Origin: an uncultured Eubacteriales bacterium
GTDB lineage: Bacteria; Bacillota; Clostridia; Christensenellales; DTU072
Assembly (NCBI GenBank): GCA_949292905.1
Contig: CASFAV010000002.1
Location: 1-64,000, forward strand
DNA length: 64,000 bases
Reading direction: 5' to 3'
Below the pieces are notes generated by a model, which ran no database searches, was not told the origin of the DNA, and saw only the letters and a program-made list of their open reading frames with translations. Positions 55,129 to 64,000 of this stretch are shown here, piece after piece. Position numbers and translations under genes: made by a program. Every line of letters begins with the position of its first letter. Positions within the stretch are counted from its first letter, which is position 1.

Positions 55129-58100
55129 TTATTCGGCGTCCGCGTCCGCAGTGTCCGTTCCGATAAGATCGGAATCGTCGTAATCGTCCAGGAGCAACGG
55201 TTTTTCGTCCATTCCGCCGTCCGGGTTGTTGTCGTCCGAGGTACTCTCGAGAGTGACGTTGCGATAGAGCTTCATGCCGGTGCCGGCGGGAATGAGCTTA
55301 CCGATGATGACGTTCTCCTTGAGTCCGGAGAAATGATCCACCTTACTGCGTATAGCCGCGTCGACGAGCACTCTCGTGGTTTCCTGGAAGGAAGCCGCGG
55401 AGAGGAAGGATTCGGTAGCGAGCGAGGACTTCGTGATACCGAGAAGTATGCGCTTCGCGCTCGCGGGGGTGCCGCCTTCTTCGAGTACGCGCTCGTTTTC
55501 TTCTTCCATCTTGTTGAGGTCGACGACTTCGTTGAGCAGGAAGCCGGTGTCGTTGGGCTCGGTGATCCTTACCTTACGGAGCATCTGACGAACGATGACT
55601 TCGATGTGCTTGTCCTGAATGTTGACGCCGTTACTGCGGTATGCAGACTGCACTTCGCGTATCATGGACTCTTGTACGCCCTGCACGCCCTTCGTCCTCA
55701 AAGTATCCTGCGGATAAATGCTGCCCGCCATGAACGGATCGCCCGCTTCTATCCTGTCGCCGGTCTTAACGAGCAGTTTCGCGGTGGAAGGGATCTTGAA
55801 TTCCGCAACCGATTCGCCGTTGTTCACTTTGATGAGTTTCATCGCGGAATCTTTGAGATCCTCTACCGTCACCTGACCGCTGATGGTCGAAACGACGGCT
55901 TTACCTTTCGGGTCACGGGCTTCGAAAAGCTCCTCGACTCTCGGAAGACCTTGGGTTATGTCGGCGTTGGTCGCTATACCGCCGGTGTGGAAGGTTCTCA
56001 TCGTGAGCTGCGTTCCGGGTTCGCCTATCGACTGCGCCGCTATGATACCGACGGCTTCGCCGACTTTGACCTTTCTCCAGCTCGACATATTCGCGCCGTA
56101 GCACTTCGCGCATATTCCCTGTTTCGCTTTGCAGGTAAGTACCGAACGGATCTTCACCGAAGTGATGCCCGCCTTCTCGATACGCGCCGCGTCGTCCTCG
56201 GAAATGAGCGTGTCCGCCTCGACGAGCACTTCGCCGGTGGCGGGATCGACGATGGCGTCGATGCTGAAGCGTCCCGCGATCCTCTCTTTAAGGGTCTCTA
56301 TAACCGCGCCTGCGGAATCCTTAACGGGGGTTACGGTAAAGCCGCGCGTGTCGCCGCAATCTTCTTCCTTGACTATGACGTCGTGCGCCACGTCGACAAG
56401 CCTTCTCGTAAGATAACCGGAGTCGGCGGTCTTGAGCGCGGTGTCCGCGCCGCCCTTTCTGGCGCCGTGCGAGGAAATGAAGTATTCGAGAACGCTCAGT
56501 CCTTCGCGGAAGGAGGATTTGACGGGGATCTCTATGACCTTACCGGTAGGATCGTTCATCAGTCCGCGCATACCGGAAAGCTGTTTGATCTGCTGCATCG
56601 AACCGCGGGCTCCCGAATCCGCCATCATCCATATAGGATTGAATTTGTCGAATTTCTTGAAGTTCTCCTCGAGGTTGTCGGCGACGTCCTTGGTGGCTTT
56701 CGCCCAGACGTTGACGGTCTCTTCGTATCTTTCGTTCTCGGTCATCAAGCCGCGTTCGAAACGTCTCTCGATAGCGAGCACGTCTTTCTCCGCCTGGTCG
56801 AGGATCTCCTTTTTACTGCCGGGGATCTGCATATCGAACACCGAAGTGGTGATCGCGCCGAGAGTGGAATATTTGAAGCCGAGCGCTTTGATCTTGTCGA
56901 GCACCATGGATACGGCGGTCGCTCCCTGCTGCTTGAAGCACCTTTCGACGATCTGCGAAAGCTGTTTCTTGCCCACGAGGAAGTCTATTTCGAATTTCAA
57001 AGCGTCGCGAGGCTCCTTCCTTTCGACGAAGCCGAGCGTCTGCGGGATGGCTTCGTTGAAGATTATCTTACCGGTGGTTATAGGAATTATTTCCTTATAT
57101 ACCATACCGTCGATCTCTTTCTTCACTCGGACGTTGATACGCGCCTGAAGGTCGATGTCGCCCACCTGATAAGCCATTTTCGCTTCGTCGGGAGAGGTGA
57201 AGTATCTGCCTTCGCCCTTGGCGCCGGGCTTCTCCTGCGTGAGGTAGTAGGAACCGATGACCATGTCCTGCGTCGGGGAGACGATAGGTTTACCGTCGCT
57301 GAGCTTGAGGATATTGTTGGTGGACAGCATGAGGAATCTCGCCTCCACCTGCGCCGCTATCGAAAGCGGAACGTGCACGGGCATCTGGTCGCCGTCGAAG
57401 TCCGCGTTGAACGCCGAACATACGAGCGGATGAAGCTTGATCGCTCTGCCTTCGACGAGCACGGGCTCGAAAGCCTGTATGCCCAGTCTGTGAAGGGTGG
57501 GCGCGCGGTTCAGGAGCACGGGATGATCCTTGATGACGTCTTCGAGAATGTCCCATACCTGGGGCTTCACTCTCTCTACCGCTCTCTTCGCGCTCTTGAT
57601 GTTCTGGCTTATGCCCATTTCGACGAGCTTACGGAACACGAAGGGCTTGAAGAGCTCGAGCGCCATTTCCTTCGGAAGACCGCACTGATACAGTTTGAGT
57701 TCCGGTCCGACGACGATAACGGAACGTCCGGAATAGTCCACGCGCTTACCGAGCAAGTTCTGACGGAAGCGTCCCTGCTTACCGCGAAGCATATCGGAAA
57801 GGGATTTCAGATTTCTGTTGCCGGGACCGGTCACGGCTTTGCCGTGTTTACCGTTGTCGATAAGGGCGTCGACAGCTTCCTGAAGCATTCTCTTCTCGTT
57901 ACGGACGACGATGTCGGGAGCGCCCGATTCCATCATCTTCTTCAGACGGTTGTTCCTGTTGATGACTCTGCGGTAAAGGTCGTTCAGATCGCTCGTTGCG
58001 AATCTGCCGCCGTCGAGCTGTACCATGGGGCGCAGATCGGGAGGAATGACGGGAAGCACGTCGAGCACCATCCATTCGGGACGGTTGCCGGAGGTGCGGA

Positions 58101-58749
58101 AAGCCTCCACTATATCCAGACGTTTAGCGGCTTTCTGCTGCTTGTTGCCGGTGGAATTGGCGACTATCTCTTTAAGCTCCGCGCTCTCCGCTTCGAGGTC
58201 TATCTCGCGGAGCAGTATCTTGAACGCCTCGGCGCCCATTCCCACTTTGAAAGCGTTGGGACCGTATTTCTCGAGAGCCTCGCGGTACTCGTCGTCCTTG
58301 ATGACCTGCTTCTTGTAGAACTGCGTTTCGCCCGGATCGAGCACTACGAACGCCGCGTAGTAAATGACCTGCTCTACCTGCTTCGGACTCATATTGAGAA
58401 TGGTGCTTATACGGCTCGGAACGCCGCGGAAATACCATATATGCGCCACGGGAGAAGCAAGCTCGACGTGACCCATTCTTTCGCGACGGACTTTCGACTT
58501 GGTGACTTCGACGCCGCACTTGTCGCAGACTATGCCTTTATAACGCACCCTCTTGTACTTGCCGCAATGGCATTCGTAATCCTTAGTGGGTCCGAATATT
58601 TTTTCGCAGAAAAGACCGTCCTTTTCGGGTTTCTGCGTTCTGTAGTTGATGGTTTCGGGTTTGGTGACCTCGCCGTGAGACCACTCTCTGATTTTCTCGG
58701 GAGAAGCGAGAGAAATCTGCATTGCGTCGAAACTGTTGATCTCTATCAT
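55129..58749 (-). CDS. rpoC: RNA polymerase beta' subunit
   Basis: A 1206-residue catalytic subunit. The N-terminal zinc site [20 protein letters not shown], the clamp, the active-site Mg2+ loop NADFDGDQM, the bridge helix region and the second zinc site (CGDTRGF...[13 protein letters not shown]) are all present. The residue after the Mg loop is proline ([12 protein letters not shown]), where most bacteria have alanine (DGDQMAVH). TAGGAGGTAGC precedes the ATG. It follows rpoB by 12 bases. The acidic C-terminal tail ([19 protein letters not shown]) is lineage-type. Confidence 0.99.
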   Translation of the reverse strand: MIEINSFDAMQISLASPEKIREWSHGEVTKPETINYRTQKPEKDGLFCEKIFGPTKDYECHCGKYKRVRYKGIVCDKCGVEVTKSKVRRERMGHVELASPVAHIWYFRGVPSRISTILNMSPKQVEQVIYYAAFVVLDPGETQFYKKQVIKDDEYREALEKYGPNAFKVGMGAEAFKILLREIDLEAESAELKEIVANSTGNKQQKAAKRLDIVEAFRTSGNRPEWMVLDVLPVIPPDLRPMVQLDGGRFATSDLNDLYRRVINRNNRLKKMMESGAPDIVVRNEKRMLQEAVDALIDNGKHGKAVTGPGNRNLKSLSDMLRGKQGRFRQNLLGKRVDYSGRSVIVVGPELKLYQCGLPKEMALELFKPFVFRKLVEMGISQNIKSAKRAVERVKPQVWDILEDVIKDHPVLLNRAPTLHRLGIQAFEPVLVEGRAIKLHPLVCSAFNADFDGDQMPVHVPLSIAAQVEARFLMLSTNNILKLSDGKPIVSPTQDMVIGSYYLTQEKPGAKGEGRYFTSPDEAKMAYQVGDIDLQARINVRVKKEIDGMVYKEIIPITTGKIIFNEAIPQTLGFVERKEPRDALKFEIDFLVGKKQLSQIVERCFKQQGATAVSMVLDKIKALGFKYSTLGAITTSVFDMQIPGSKKEILDQAEKDVLAIERRFERGLMTENERYEETVNVWAKATKDVADNLEENFKKFDKFNPIWMMADSGARGSMQQIKQLSGMRGLMNDPTGKVIEIPVKSSFREGLSVLEYFISSHGARKGGADTALKTADSGYLTRRLVDVAHDVIVKEEDCGDTRGFTVTPVKDSAGAVIETLKERIAGRFSIDAIVDPATGEVLVEADTLISEDDAARIEKAGITSVKIRSVLTCKAKQGICAKCYGANMSSWRKVKVGEAVGIIAAQSIGEPGTQLTMRTFHTGGIATNADITQGLPRVEELFEARDPKGKAVVSTISGQVTVEDLKDSAMKLIKVNNGESVAEFKIPSTAKLLVKTGDRIEAGDPFMAGSIYPQDTLRTKGVQGVQESMIREVQSAYRSNGVNIQDKHIEVIVRQMLRKVRITEPNDTGFLLNEVVDLNKMEEENERVLEEGGTPASAKRILLGITKSSLATESFLSAASFQETTRVLVDAAIRSKVDHFSGLKENVIIGKLIPAGTGMKLYRNVTLESTSDDNNPDGGMDEKPLLLDDYDDSDLIGTDTADADAE

Positions 58750-58761
58750 CTTTGCTACCTC

Positions 58762-61700
58762 CTATTCCTCGTCGTCGCCTTCGAATTCGCTTTTAAGCAG
58801 ATCTTCGCCGTCGAGATAACCCGCGTCGGTGAGATCGGATATCGAATCGCCGCCTAAAGGTTCGTCATCGTCGTCGTCGAATATGCTGTCGAGAGCGCTT
58901 CCCGCGGGAATATCGGAATTGCCGCCGTTACCTTCGGTAAGATCCGCGAACAATCCCGCGATGTCTTCGTCGCCGCTTTCGTCTTCGAAGAGCGAGCCGC
59001 CTTTGTCGCCGATAAGGTCGAGCGACATATCCTTGAAGTCCTCGTCTCCGGCGGGTCTCTGAATGACCGGTTCGTATGCGGGCAGATCCTCGTCGAGCTC
59101 GGAGAGCTCAACTTCGGCGTTGGTGTCGGTGAGGAGTTTCATATCGAGACACAGCGACTGCATCTCTTTCTTGAGAACCTTGAACGCCTCGGGAAGTCCG
59201 GGCTCCGCCGTCACGTTGGATTTGATTATGGAGTCGAATATCTTCTGTCTGCCCATGACGTCGTCGGACTTCACGGTGAGCATTTCCTGAAGGATATTCG
59301 CCGCGCCGTAAGCTTCGAGCGCCCACACTTCCATTTCGCCGAAGCGCTGTCCGCCGAACTGCGCTTTGCCGCCGAGAGGCTGCTGAGTGACGAGCGAATA
59401 CGGTCCTACCGAACGGGCGTGGATCTTATCGTCGACGAGGTGGATGAGCTTGAGCATGTACATATAACCCACGGTGACGGGATTCTCGAATTTCTCGCCC
59501 GTTCTTCCGTCGTAAACGGTAAGTTTACCGTGTTCGGGAAGCTTGTTCTCGCGGAACATCTCCTGAATGTCGAGCTCGGTGGCGCCGTCGAAAACGGGAG
59601 TCGCCACTTTCATGCCGAGCAGATTGGCGACGAGTCCCAAGTGGACTTCGAGCACCTGACCGATATTCATACGGCTCGGAACGCCGAGAGGATTGAGTAC
59701 TATCTGCAGAGGAGTGCCGTCCGCAAGGAAGGGCATGTCCTCTTTGGGAAGAACGCGGGAGATAACGCCTTTGTTACCGTGACGTCCCGCCATCTTGTCG
59801 CCCACGCCGATCTTTCTCTTTTGAGCGATGTAAACTCTGACCATCATATTGACGCCGGGGTTGAGCTCGTCCTTGTTGGCACGGGTGAATATCTTGACGT
59901 CCACTACCGTGCCGCCTTCGCCGTTGGGAACTTTGAGGGAAACGTCGCGGACTTCTCTCGCCTTCTCGCCGAATATCGCGCGGAGCAGTCTCTCTTCGGG
60001 AGTGAGCTCGGTCTCGCCCTTCGGGGTGACCTTACCGACGAGGTAGTCGCCGGAATGGACTTCGGCGCCTATCATTACGATACCGTTCTCGTCGAGATTC
60101 TTGAGGAGGTCTTCGCTGACGTTGGGTATGTCGCGGGTGATCTGCTCCTCGCCGAGACGGGTGTCGCGGCATTCGAGCTCGTACTCTTCTATATGGATAG
60201 AAGTGAATACGTCCTTCTTGACGAGTTCTTCGGAAATCAGGATAGCGTCCTCGTAGTTGTAACCTTCCCAGGTCATGAAGCCGATGAGAATGTTCCTGCC
60301 GAGCGCAAGCTCGCCGTTCTCGGTCGAAGGACCGTCGGCGAGAGTATCGCCTACTTTCACGACGTCGCCTTTATGCACGACGGGCTTCTGGTTGATGCAG
60401 GTGCCCTGGTTGCTGCGGACGAATTTCTGGAGCTCGTAAGTGTGTACGATACCTTCTGCGTCCTTGACGTCGATCCTGTCGGCGCTCACGTAAGTGACCA
60501 CGCCGTCTTCCTTGGCGAGCGTGCAAACGCCGGAGTCGTGAGCCACTCTGTATTCCATGCCCGTGCCCACGATAGGCGCTTCGGGACGGAGCAGCGGCAC
60601 CGCCTGACGTTGCATGTTCGAGCCCATCAACGCGCGGTTCGCGTCGTCGTTCTCGAGGAAGGGTATCAGCGACGTAGCTATGGATACCAATTGTTGCGGC
60701 GAAACGTCCATGTAATCTACTCTGTCGCTCTCGTACTCTTTGATGAGATCGCGGTAACGGCAGGTAACGCGCTTATTGACGAAACGACCTTCTTCGTCGA
60801 GAGGCTCGTTCGCCTGCGCGATAACGTACTTGTCTTCTTCGTCGGCGGCGAGGTATCTGACCTCGTCGGTGACCTTTCCGGTGGCTTTGTCGACTTTACG
60901 GTAAGGAGCTTCGATAAATCCGTATTCGTTGACTTTCGCATAGGAGCTCAGAGAGGTTATAAGACCGATGTTCTGTCCTTCGGGCGTTTCGATCGGGCAC
61001 ATTCTGCCGTAATGCGAGTGGTGCACGTCGCGGACTTCGAATCCCGCGCGTTCCCTGTTAAGACCACCGGGGCCCAGAGCGGAGAGCTTTCTCTTATGCG
61101 TGAGTTCCGCTATGGGGTTGGGCTGGTCCATGAACTGCGAAAGCTGCGAGGAGCCGAAGAATTCTCTGATCGCGCTCGATACGGGACGAATGTTGATGAG
61201 AGAGGCGGGCGTAGCCTCGTTGGGATCCTGCGCCATCATTCTCTCGCGCACGACGCGTTCGAGACGCGCCATACCGATACGGAACTGGTTCTGCAAAAGT
61301 TCGCCTACCGAACGCACTCTGCGGTTCGAGAGGTGGTCGATATTGTCGGGGCTGTGGAAGCCGATACGCAGTTCCTTGTTGTAGAAACGCATATTGACGT
61401 TGTAGTTCATCGTGGCGATGATGTCGTCAACCGAAATGTGCTTGAGCACGAGGGTGTCGACGTTTGCTTTGATCGCCGCCTTGAGCTTTTCCATATCGCC
61501 TGCCGCACTTTCGATGAGCGGGAGCAGGTTGGGATAATAAACCTTCTCGGTTATGCCGAGCTCGCGAGGATCGCAGTCGACGTATCCCTTGAGGTCCACG
61601 GTGTTGTTGCCTATGACCTTGACGGGAGGAAGCTTCTCCATATCCTCGATATTCTTGAGCCATACTTCGTTCAAGCCGGAATTCTGTATGTATTCGGCCT

Positions 61701-62646
61701 GTTCCTCGGTGATGGTGTCGCCCTCTTTGACGACTATTTCGCCGTCGACGACGATATCCTTGCCGGCTACCTGCTCGGTTATGCGGTTGGCAAGCGAAAG
61801 ATGCTTGTTGAATTTATATCTGCCGACTTTGCTGAGGTCGTAACGCCTCGTGTCGAAGAAAAGATTGCTCAGATGAGAATCCACGGCGTTGGCGGTGGGC
61901 ACTTCGCCGGGCTTGAGCTTGCGGTAAACGTCCACTTTCGCCGCCTCGACGGTCTGAACGTCGCCGTCCTTCTCGCAGGAACGGACGATCATGTCGTCGT
62001 TGCCGAATATCTCGAGGATCTCCTCGGTGGTGCCGTAGCCGAGCGCGCGAAGCAACAGCGTTGCGGAAATCTTACGCTGACGGTCTACGCGGACGGAAAG
62101 CGTGCCCGCCGAATCCTGTATGAATTCGAGCCACGCGCCGCGGGAAGGAATGACCGTGGTTTCGTAGCGCAGTATGCCGTTCTTGTCGGCAACGCCTTTG
62201 GCGGTATAAACGCCGGGGCTCCTGACGAGCTGGCTGACCACCACGCGTTCCGCGCCGTTGATGATGAACGTGCCGTTCTCGGTCATCTTCGGGAATTCGC
62301 CCATGAATACTTCGGAATCGATAATTTTGCCGGTGTCTCTTACCGTCAAACGAACCTTGACTCTCAACGGAATGGTGTACGTTGCGTCGTGGTTCTTGCA
62401 CTCTTTCGCGGAATACTTACATTCTCCCTTGAGGTTATGCTCGAGGAACTCCAGCTCTATCTTGTTGCCGAAGTCCGTTATCGGGGAGAAGTCGTCGAGT
62501 ACTTCGCGGATGCCCTGATTCACGAAGGTGTCGTAAGAGTTCTTCTGCACCTCAATAAGATAGGGAATGTCTAAGATATCTTTGATTTTGCTGAAAGACC
62601 ATCTTTCGACATTCCCACGCTTGATTTTGTGGATTCTTTGAGACAT
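58762..62646 (-). CDS. rpoB: RNA polymerase beta subunit
   Basis: A 1294-residue catalytic subunit. I start it at ATG 62646 ([20 protein letters not shown]), with AAGGAGCG 7 bases before; an in-frame ATG at 62760 would add 38 unrelated residues. The rifampicin region reads [20 protein letters not shown] with [15 protein letters not shown], where the usual KRR is KRK ([10 protein letters not shown]). The C-terminal region has the standard [20 protein letters not shown]. The last 130 residues are an Asp/Glu/Gly-rich acidic tail, longer than in E. coli or Bacillus. It has its own promoter; rplL is not directly upstream. Confidence 0.99.
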   Translation of the reverse strand: MSQRIHKIKRGNVERWSFSKIKDILDIPYLIEVQKNSYDTFVNQGIREVLDDFSPITDFGNKIELEFLEHNLKGECKYSAKECKNHDATYTIPLRVKVRLTVRDTGKIIDSEVFMGEFPKMTENGTFIINGAERVVVSQLVRSPGVYTAKGVADKNGILRYETTVIPSRGAWLEFIQDSAGTLSVRVDRQRKISATLLLRALGYGTTEEILEIFGNDDMIVRSCEKDGDVQTVEAAKVDVYRKLKPGEVPTANAVDSHLSNLFFDTRRYDLSKVGRYKFNKHLSLANRITEQVAGKDIVVDGEIVVKEGDTITEEQAEYIQNSGLNEVWLKNIEDMEKLPPVKVIGNNTVDLKGYVDCDPRELGITEKVYYPNLLPLIESAAGDMEKLKAAIKANVDTLVLKHISVDDIIATMNYNVNMRFYNKELRIGFHSPDNIDHLSNRRVRSVGELLQNQFRIGMARLERVVRERMMAQDPNEATPASLINIRPVSSAIREFFGSSQLSQFMDQPNPIAELTHKRKLSALGPGGLNRERAGFEVRDVHHSHYGRMCPIETPEGQNIGLITSLSSYAKVNEYGFIEAPYRKVDKATGKVTDEVRYLAADEEDKYVIAQANEPLDEEGRFVNKRVTCRYRDLIKEYESDRVDYMDVSPQQLVSIATSLIPFLENDDANRALMGSNMQRQAVPLLRPEAPIVGTGMEYRVAHDSGVCTLAKEDGVVTYVSADRIDVKDAEGIVHTYELQKFVRSNQGTCINQKPVVHKGDVVKVGDTLADGPSTENGELALGRNILIGFMTWEGYNYEDAILISEELVKKDVFTSIHIEEYELECRDTRLGEEQITRDIPNVSEDLLKNLDENGIVMIGAEVHSGDYLVGKVTPKGETELTPEERLLRAIFGEKAREVRDVSLKVPNGEGGTVVDVKIFTRANKDELNPGVNMMVRVYIAQKRKIGVGDKMAGRHGNKGVISRVLPKEDMPFLADGTPLQIVLNPLGVPSRMNIGQVLEVHLGLVANLLGMKVATPVFDGATELDIQEMFRENKLPEHGKLTVYDGRTGEKFENPVTVGYMYMLKLIHLVDDKIHARSVGPYSLVTQQPLGGKAQFGGQRFGEMEVWALEAYGAANILQEMLTVKSDDVMGRQKIFDSIIKSNVTAEPGLPEAFKVLKKEMQSLCLDMKLLTDTNAEVELSELDEDLPAYEPVIQRPAGDEDFKDMSLDLIGDKGGSLFEDESGDEDIAGLFADLTEGNGGNSDIPAGSALDSIFDDDDDEPLGGDSISDLTDAGYLDGEDLLKSEFEGDDEE

Positions 62647-62829
62647 TTTAACGCTCCTTGTAAAAAAATTGTACGTTGGCTTGCGCCTGTGCGTTTGTTT
62701 GCTGCATGTAACGGGCAAAAAACCGTTGAAGCTGTCGATTTTTGTCCATTTTGTACTCAAATAACGGAAAATCCGACACGCCTGAAAGCTTACGGCGTAT
62801 ATAAATCCATTATAATCGTACAGATTAGC

Positions 62830-62859
62830 AGTTTATCACCCCGAAGGGCGGGTTGTCAA
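62830..62859 (-). promoter_or_regulatory. Probable rpoB-rpoC-metK promoter
   Basis: Minus strand -35 TTGACA (62854-62859), 18-base spacer, -10 TAAACT (62830-62835). This gives a leader of about 175 bases before rpoB, which holds nothing further I can name. Confidence 0.6.
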
Positions 62860-62924
62860 GCGTTTCATATAATAAATTTAATATAATTAAATTTTAATAT
62901 ATAATAGCGCACGAAGCGCGCGTA

Positions 62925-62933
62925 TGGTATAAT
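62925..62933 (+). promoter_or_regulatory. Extended -10 promoter of rqcP, leaderless type
   Basis: TGGTATAAT (TG at 62925-62926, -10 at 62928-62933) with no good -35. The ATG of rqcP starts 7 bases after the -10, the expected start of transcription; there is no room for a Shine-Dalgarno sequence. Confidence 0.65.
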
Positions 62934-62939
62934 GTGCTT

Positions 62940-63200
62940 ATGAGACTGGACAAATTTCTGAAAGTATCGAGGATAATCAAAAGGCGCACGGTAGCCAACG
63001 AAGCGTGCGATCTCGATCGCGTGAGCGTCAACGGGAAGCCGGCAAAGCCGTCCAAGGAATTGAAAGAAGGCGACGTTATCGCGATAAGATTCGGGGACAA
63101 GGAAGCGAAATTCCGCGTACTGCGTGTGCCGGAAGGCAACGTGTCCAAATCGGGCTCGTCGGAGTTATACGAAGTCGTGGAGGACAGCGATGAAATTTGA
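62940..63200 (+). CDS. rqcP: S4-domain ribosome-quality-control factor RqcP
   Basis: An 86-residue RNA-binding protein of the YabO/Hsp15 type. The S4 fold is seen in [38 protein letters not shown] and [20 protein letters not shown]. In Bacillus it binds stalled 50S-peptidyl-tRNA complexes with RqcH and helps add alanine tails. ATG 62940 is used rather than GTG 62934, since 62940 coincides with the predicted transcript start. It overlaps ispDF by 11 bases. Confidence 0.93.
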   Translation: MRLDKFLKVSRIIKRRTVANEACDLDRVSVNGKPAKPSKELKEGDVIAIRFGDKEAKFRVLRVPEGNVSKSGSSELYEVVEDSDEI

Positions 63201-64000
63201 CGCCGTAATAGTAGCCGCCGGAAAAAGCGAACGCGCTTCGGGCAACAAAATCGAATTCGTTATCGGTAACGACACCGTGCTGTCGAGGACGGTAGGCGTA
63301 TTTTACGCTATAAAAGAGATAGAACGCATAGTGCTCGTGGTGCGTAAAGACGAGATAGATTTTGCTCAATCGGTGATATCGGAATACGACGCCGGGAGAT
63401 TCCGCATAGTCGTAGGCGGCGAAAGCCGTTCCCGCTCCGTATATAACGGATTACAGGCAACGGTATCCGAAGGCGTGCTGATACACGACGGAGCGCGACC
63501 TTTCGTATCGGAGAAGACGATTTTCGACGTGATGAATTCCGTCGAAAGATTCGGTTCCGGCATACCCGCCCTGCCGGTCAACGATTCTGTGCGTTCGGTA
63601 AAAGACGGAGTCGTGACCGGAGCCGTCGATCGGGAAGGACTTTACGCGGTACAGACTCCGCAGGGCTTCAGGCGCGACGAGATCCTCAAAGCTTTCGCCG
63701 ACGCCGGAGACAAGGAATACGCCGACGAAAGCATACTCTACAGCGAGTGGATAGCGCCCGCGCGCATAGTGGAGGGCGAGGAGCGCAACGTAAAAATAAC
63801 GACGCGGGGCGATTACGGCGCGTTGAATTCGCGCGTAGGTATCGGCTACGACGTACACACCCTCGCGCCCTTCCGCAAACTTGTCATAGGCGGCATAGAA
63901 ATAGCGCACGAGATGGGCGCGGTCGCCCATTCGGACGGAGACATGGCTATACACGCGCTCATCGACGCCCTGCTCGCGGCGATCGGCGAAAGCGATATAG
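63190..64000 (+). CDS. ispDF: Bifunctional IspD/IspF (MEP pathway), cut by the window edge
   Basis: The first 270 residues of a fused isoprenoid enzyme. Residues 1-215 are IspD, making CDP-methylerythritol: [42 protein letters not shown] and [14 protein letters not shown]. From about 217, IspF begins with [21 protein letters not shown], with the zinc-binding DVH and the [16 protein letters not shown] helix; this makes the cyclic diphosphate. The ATG lies inside the end of rqcP, with GGAGG/ACAGCG weakly placed upstream, so translation is probably coupled. No stop before 64000. Fusion of the two is known in several bacteria. Confidence 0.95.
   Translation, partial: MKFDAVIVAAGKSERASGNKIEFVIGNDTVLSRTVGVFYAIKEIERIVLVVRKDEIDFAQSVISEYDAGRFRIVVGGESRSRSVYNGLQATVSEGVLIHDGARPFVSEKTIFDVMNSVERFGSGIPALPVNDSVRSVKDGVVTGAVDREGLYAVQTPQGFRRDEILKAFADAGDKEYADESILYSEWIAPARIVEGEERNVKITTRGDYGALNSRVGIGYDVHTLAPFRKLVIGGIEIAHEMGAVAHSDGDMAIHALIDALLAAIGESDI

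Noticed and set aside
55072..58857. 1261-codon plus-strand frame opposite rpoC
   Set aside because: Same antisense effect as above, across an unmistakable rpoC; the 1051-codon frame opposite rpoB is likewise rejected.

Overview
The window reads as the chromosome of a strictly anaerobic, fermenting, sugar-degrading Clostridia-class Firmicute, most plausibly an uncultured gut lineage (a Christensenellales-type organism is a guess from overall gene style, not a demonstrated placement). Supporting points are two [FeFe]-hydrogenase-family proteins, a Rex/AdhE fermentation locus, a SpoIIE-type phosphatase, strong AGGAGG-type ribosome binding sites, SigA-type TTGACA/TATAAT promoters, GH78 and GH27 glycosidases without signal peptides, and an IspDF gene of the MEP pathway. 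No rRNA, tRNA or CRISPR array was recognised.

Positions 1 to about 6600 form an accessory island, more AT-rich than the rest. Its left part (about 58-3490) looks like a small integrative element: a large serine recombinase, a rolling-circle (HUH) Rep-like protein, a 48-residue small protein, and three noncoding nested palindromes. Its right part (3678-6332) lies between two direct copies of a hairpin repeat. It carries a promoter-driven trio: a PD-(D/E)XK nuclease-like protein, a 65-residue beta-rich small protein and an ABC-type ATPase whose Walker A motif is broken by a one-base deletion. Two tandem 207-bp hairpin-rich units and the remnant of an insertion sequence (6359-6585) follow.

The backbone starts near 6600 with a YhcH-family gene and a zinc-ribbon membrane protein, then a frameshifted surface protein. 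Positions 9450-17655 are a complete rhamnoside-use operon (GPH transporter, GH78 rhamnosidase, rhaB, rhaA, rhaD) divergent from an AraC regulator: imported rhamnosides are cut inside the cell, and L-rhamnose goes through rhamnulose and rhamnulose-1-phosphate to DHAP and lactaldehyde. Positions 19158-22576 hold a peroxiredoxin-TPR-DUF4037 operon and a glycosyltransferase.

Positions 22761-31926 are one minus-strand operon of eight genes: rex, adhE, an APH-fold kinase, a [2Fe-2S] thioredoxin-like ferredoxin, a PAS-bearing sensory [FeFe] hydrogenase, a SpoIIE/PP2C phosphatase, a small phosphoesterase and a group-B-like [FeFe] hydrogenase. It starts from a near-consensus promoter whose start site is covered by three ATCGAT boxes spaced 14 bp apart. 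It looks like a self-contained redox/H2-sensing and ethanol/H2 output circuit and is the most interesting intact system here.

Next come a nucleosidase, a P-type cation ATPase with deoC behind a yybP-ykoY-like Mn2+ riboswitch, trkA-trkH potassium uptake, a lipid kinase, a purine salvage pair (PNP, adenosine deaminase) and a GH27 alpha-galactosidase. The last 20 kb is translation/transcription core: tuf, fusA, rpsG, rpsL, a YbxF-like L7Ae protein, rpoC and rpoB on the minus strand, interrupted by plus-strand recD2-comF-tsaD and minus-strand metK. At the right edge are rqcP and ispDF, the latter running off the window. Three genes (PNP, recD2, rqcP) have start codons only 6-7 bases after a -10 box and are probably leaderless.
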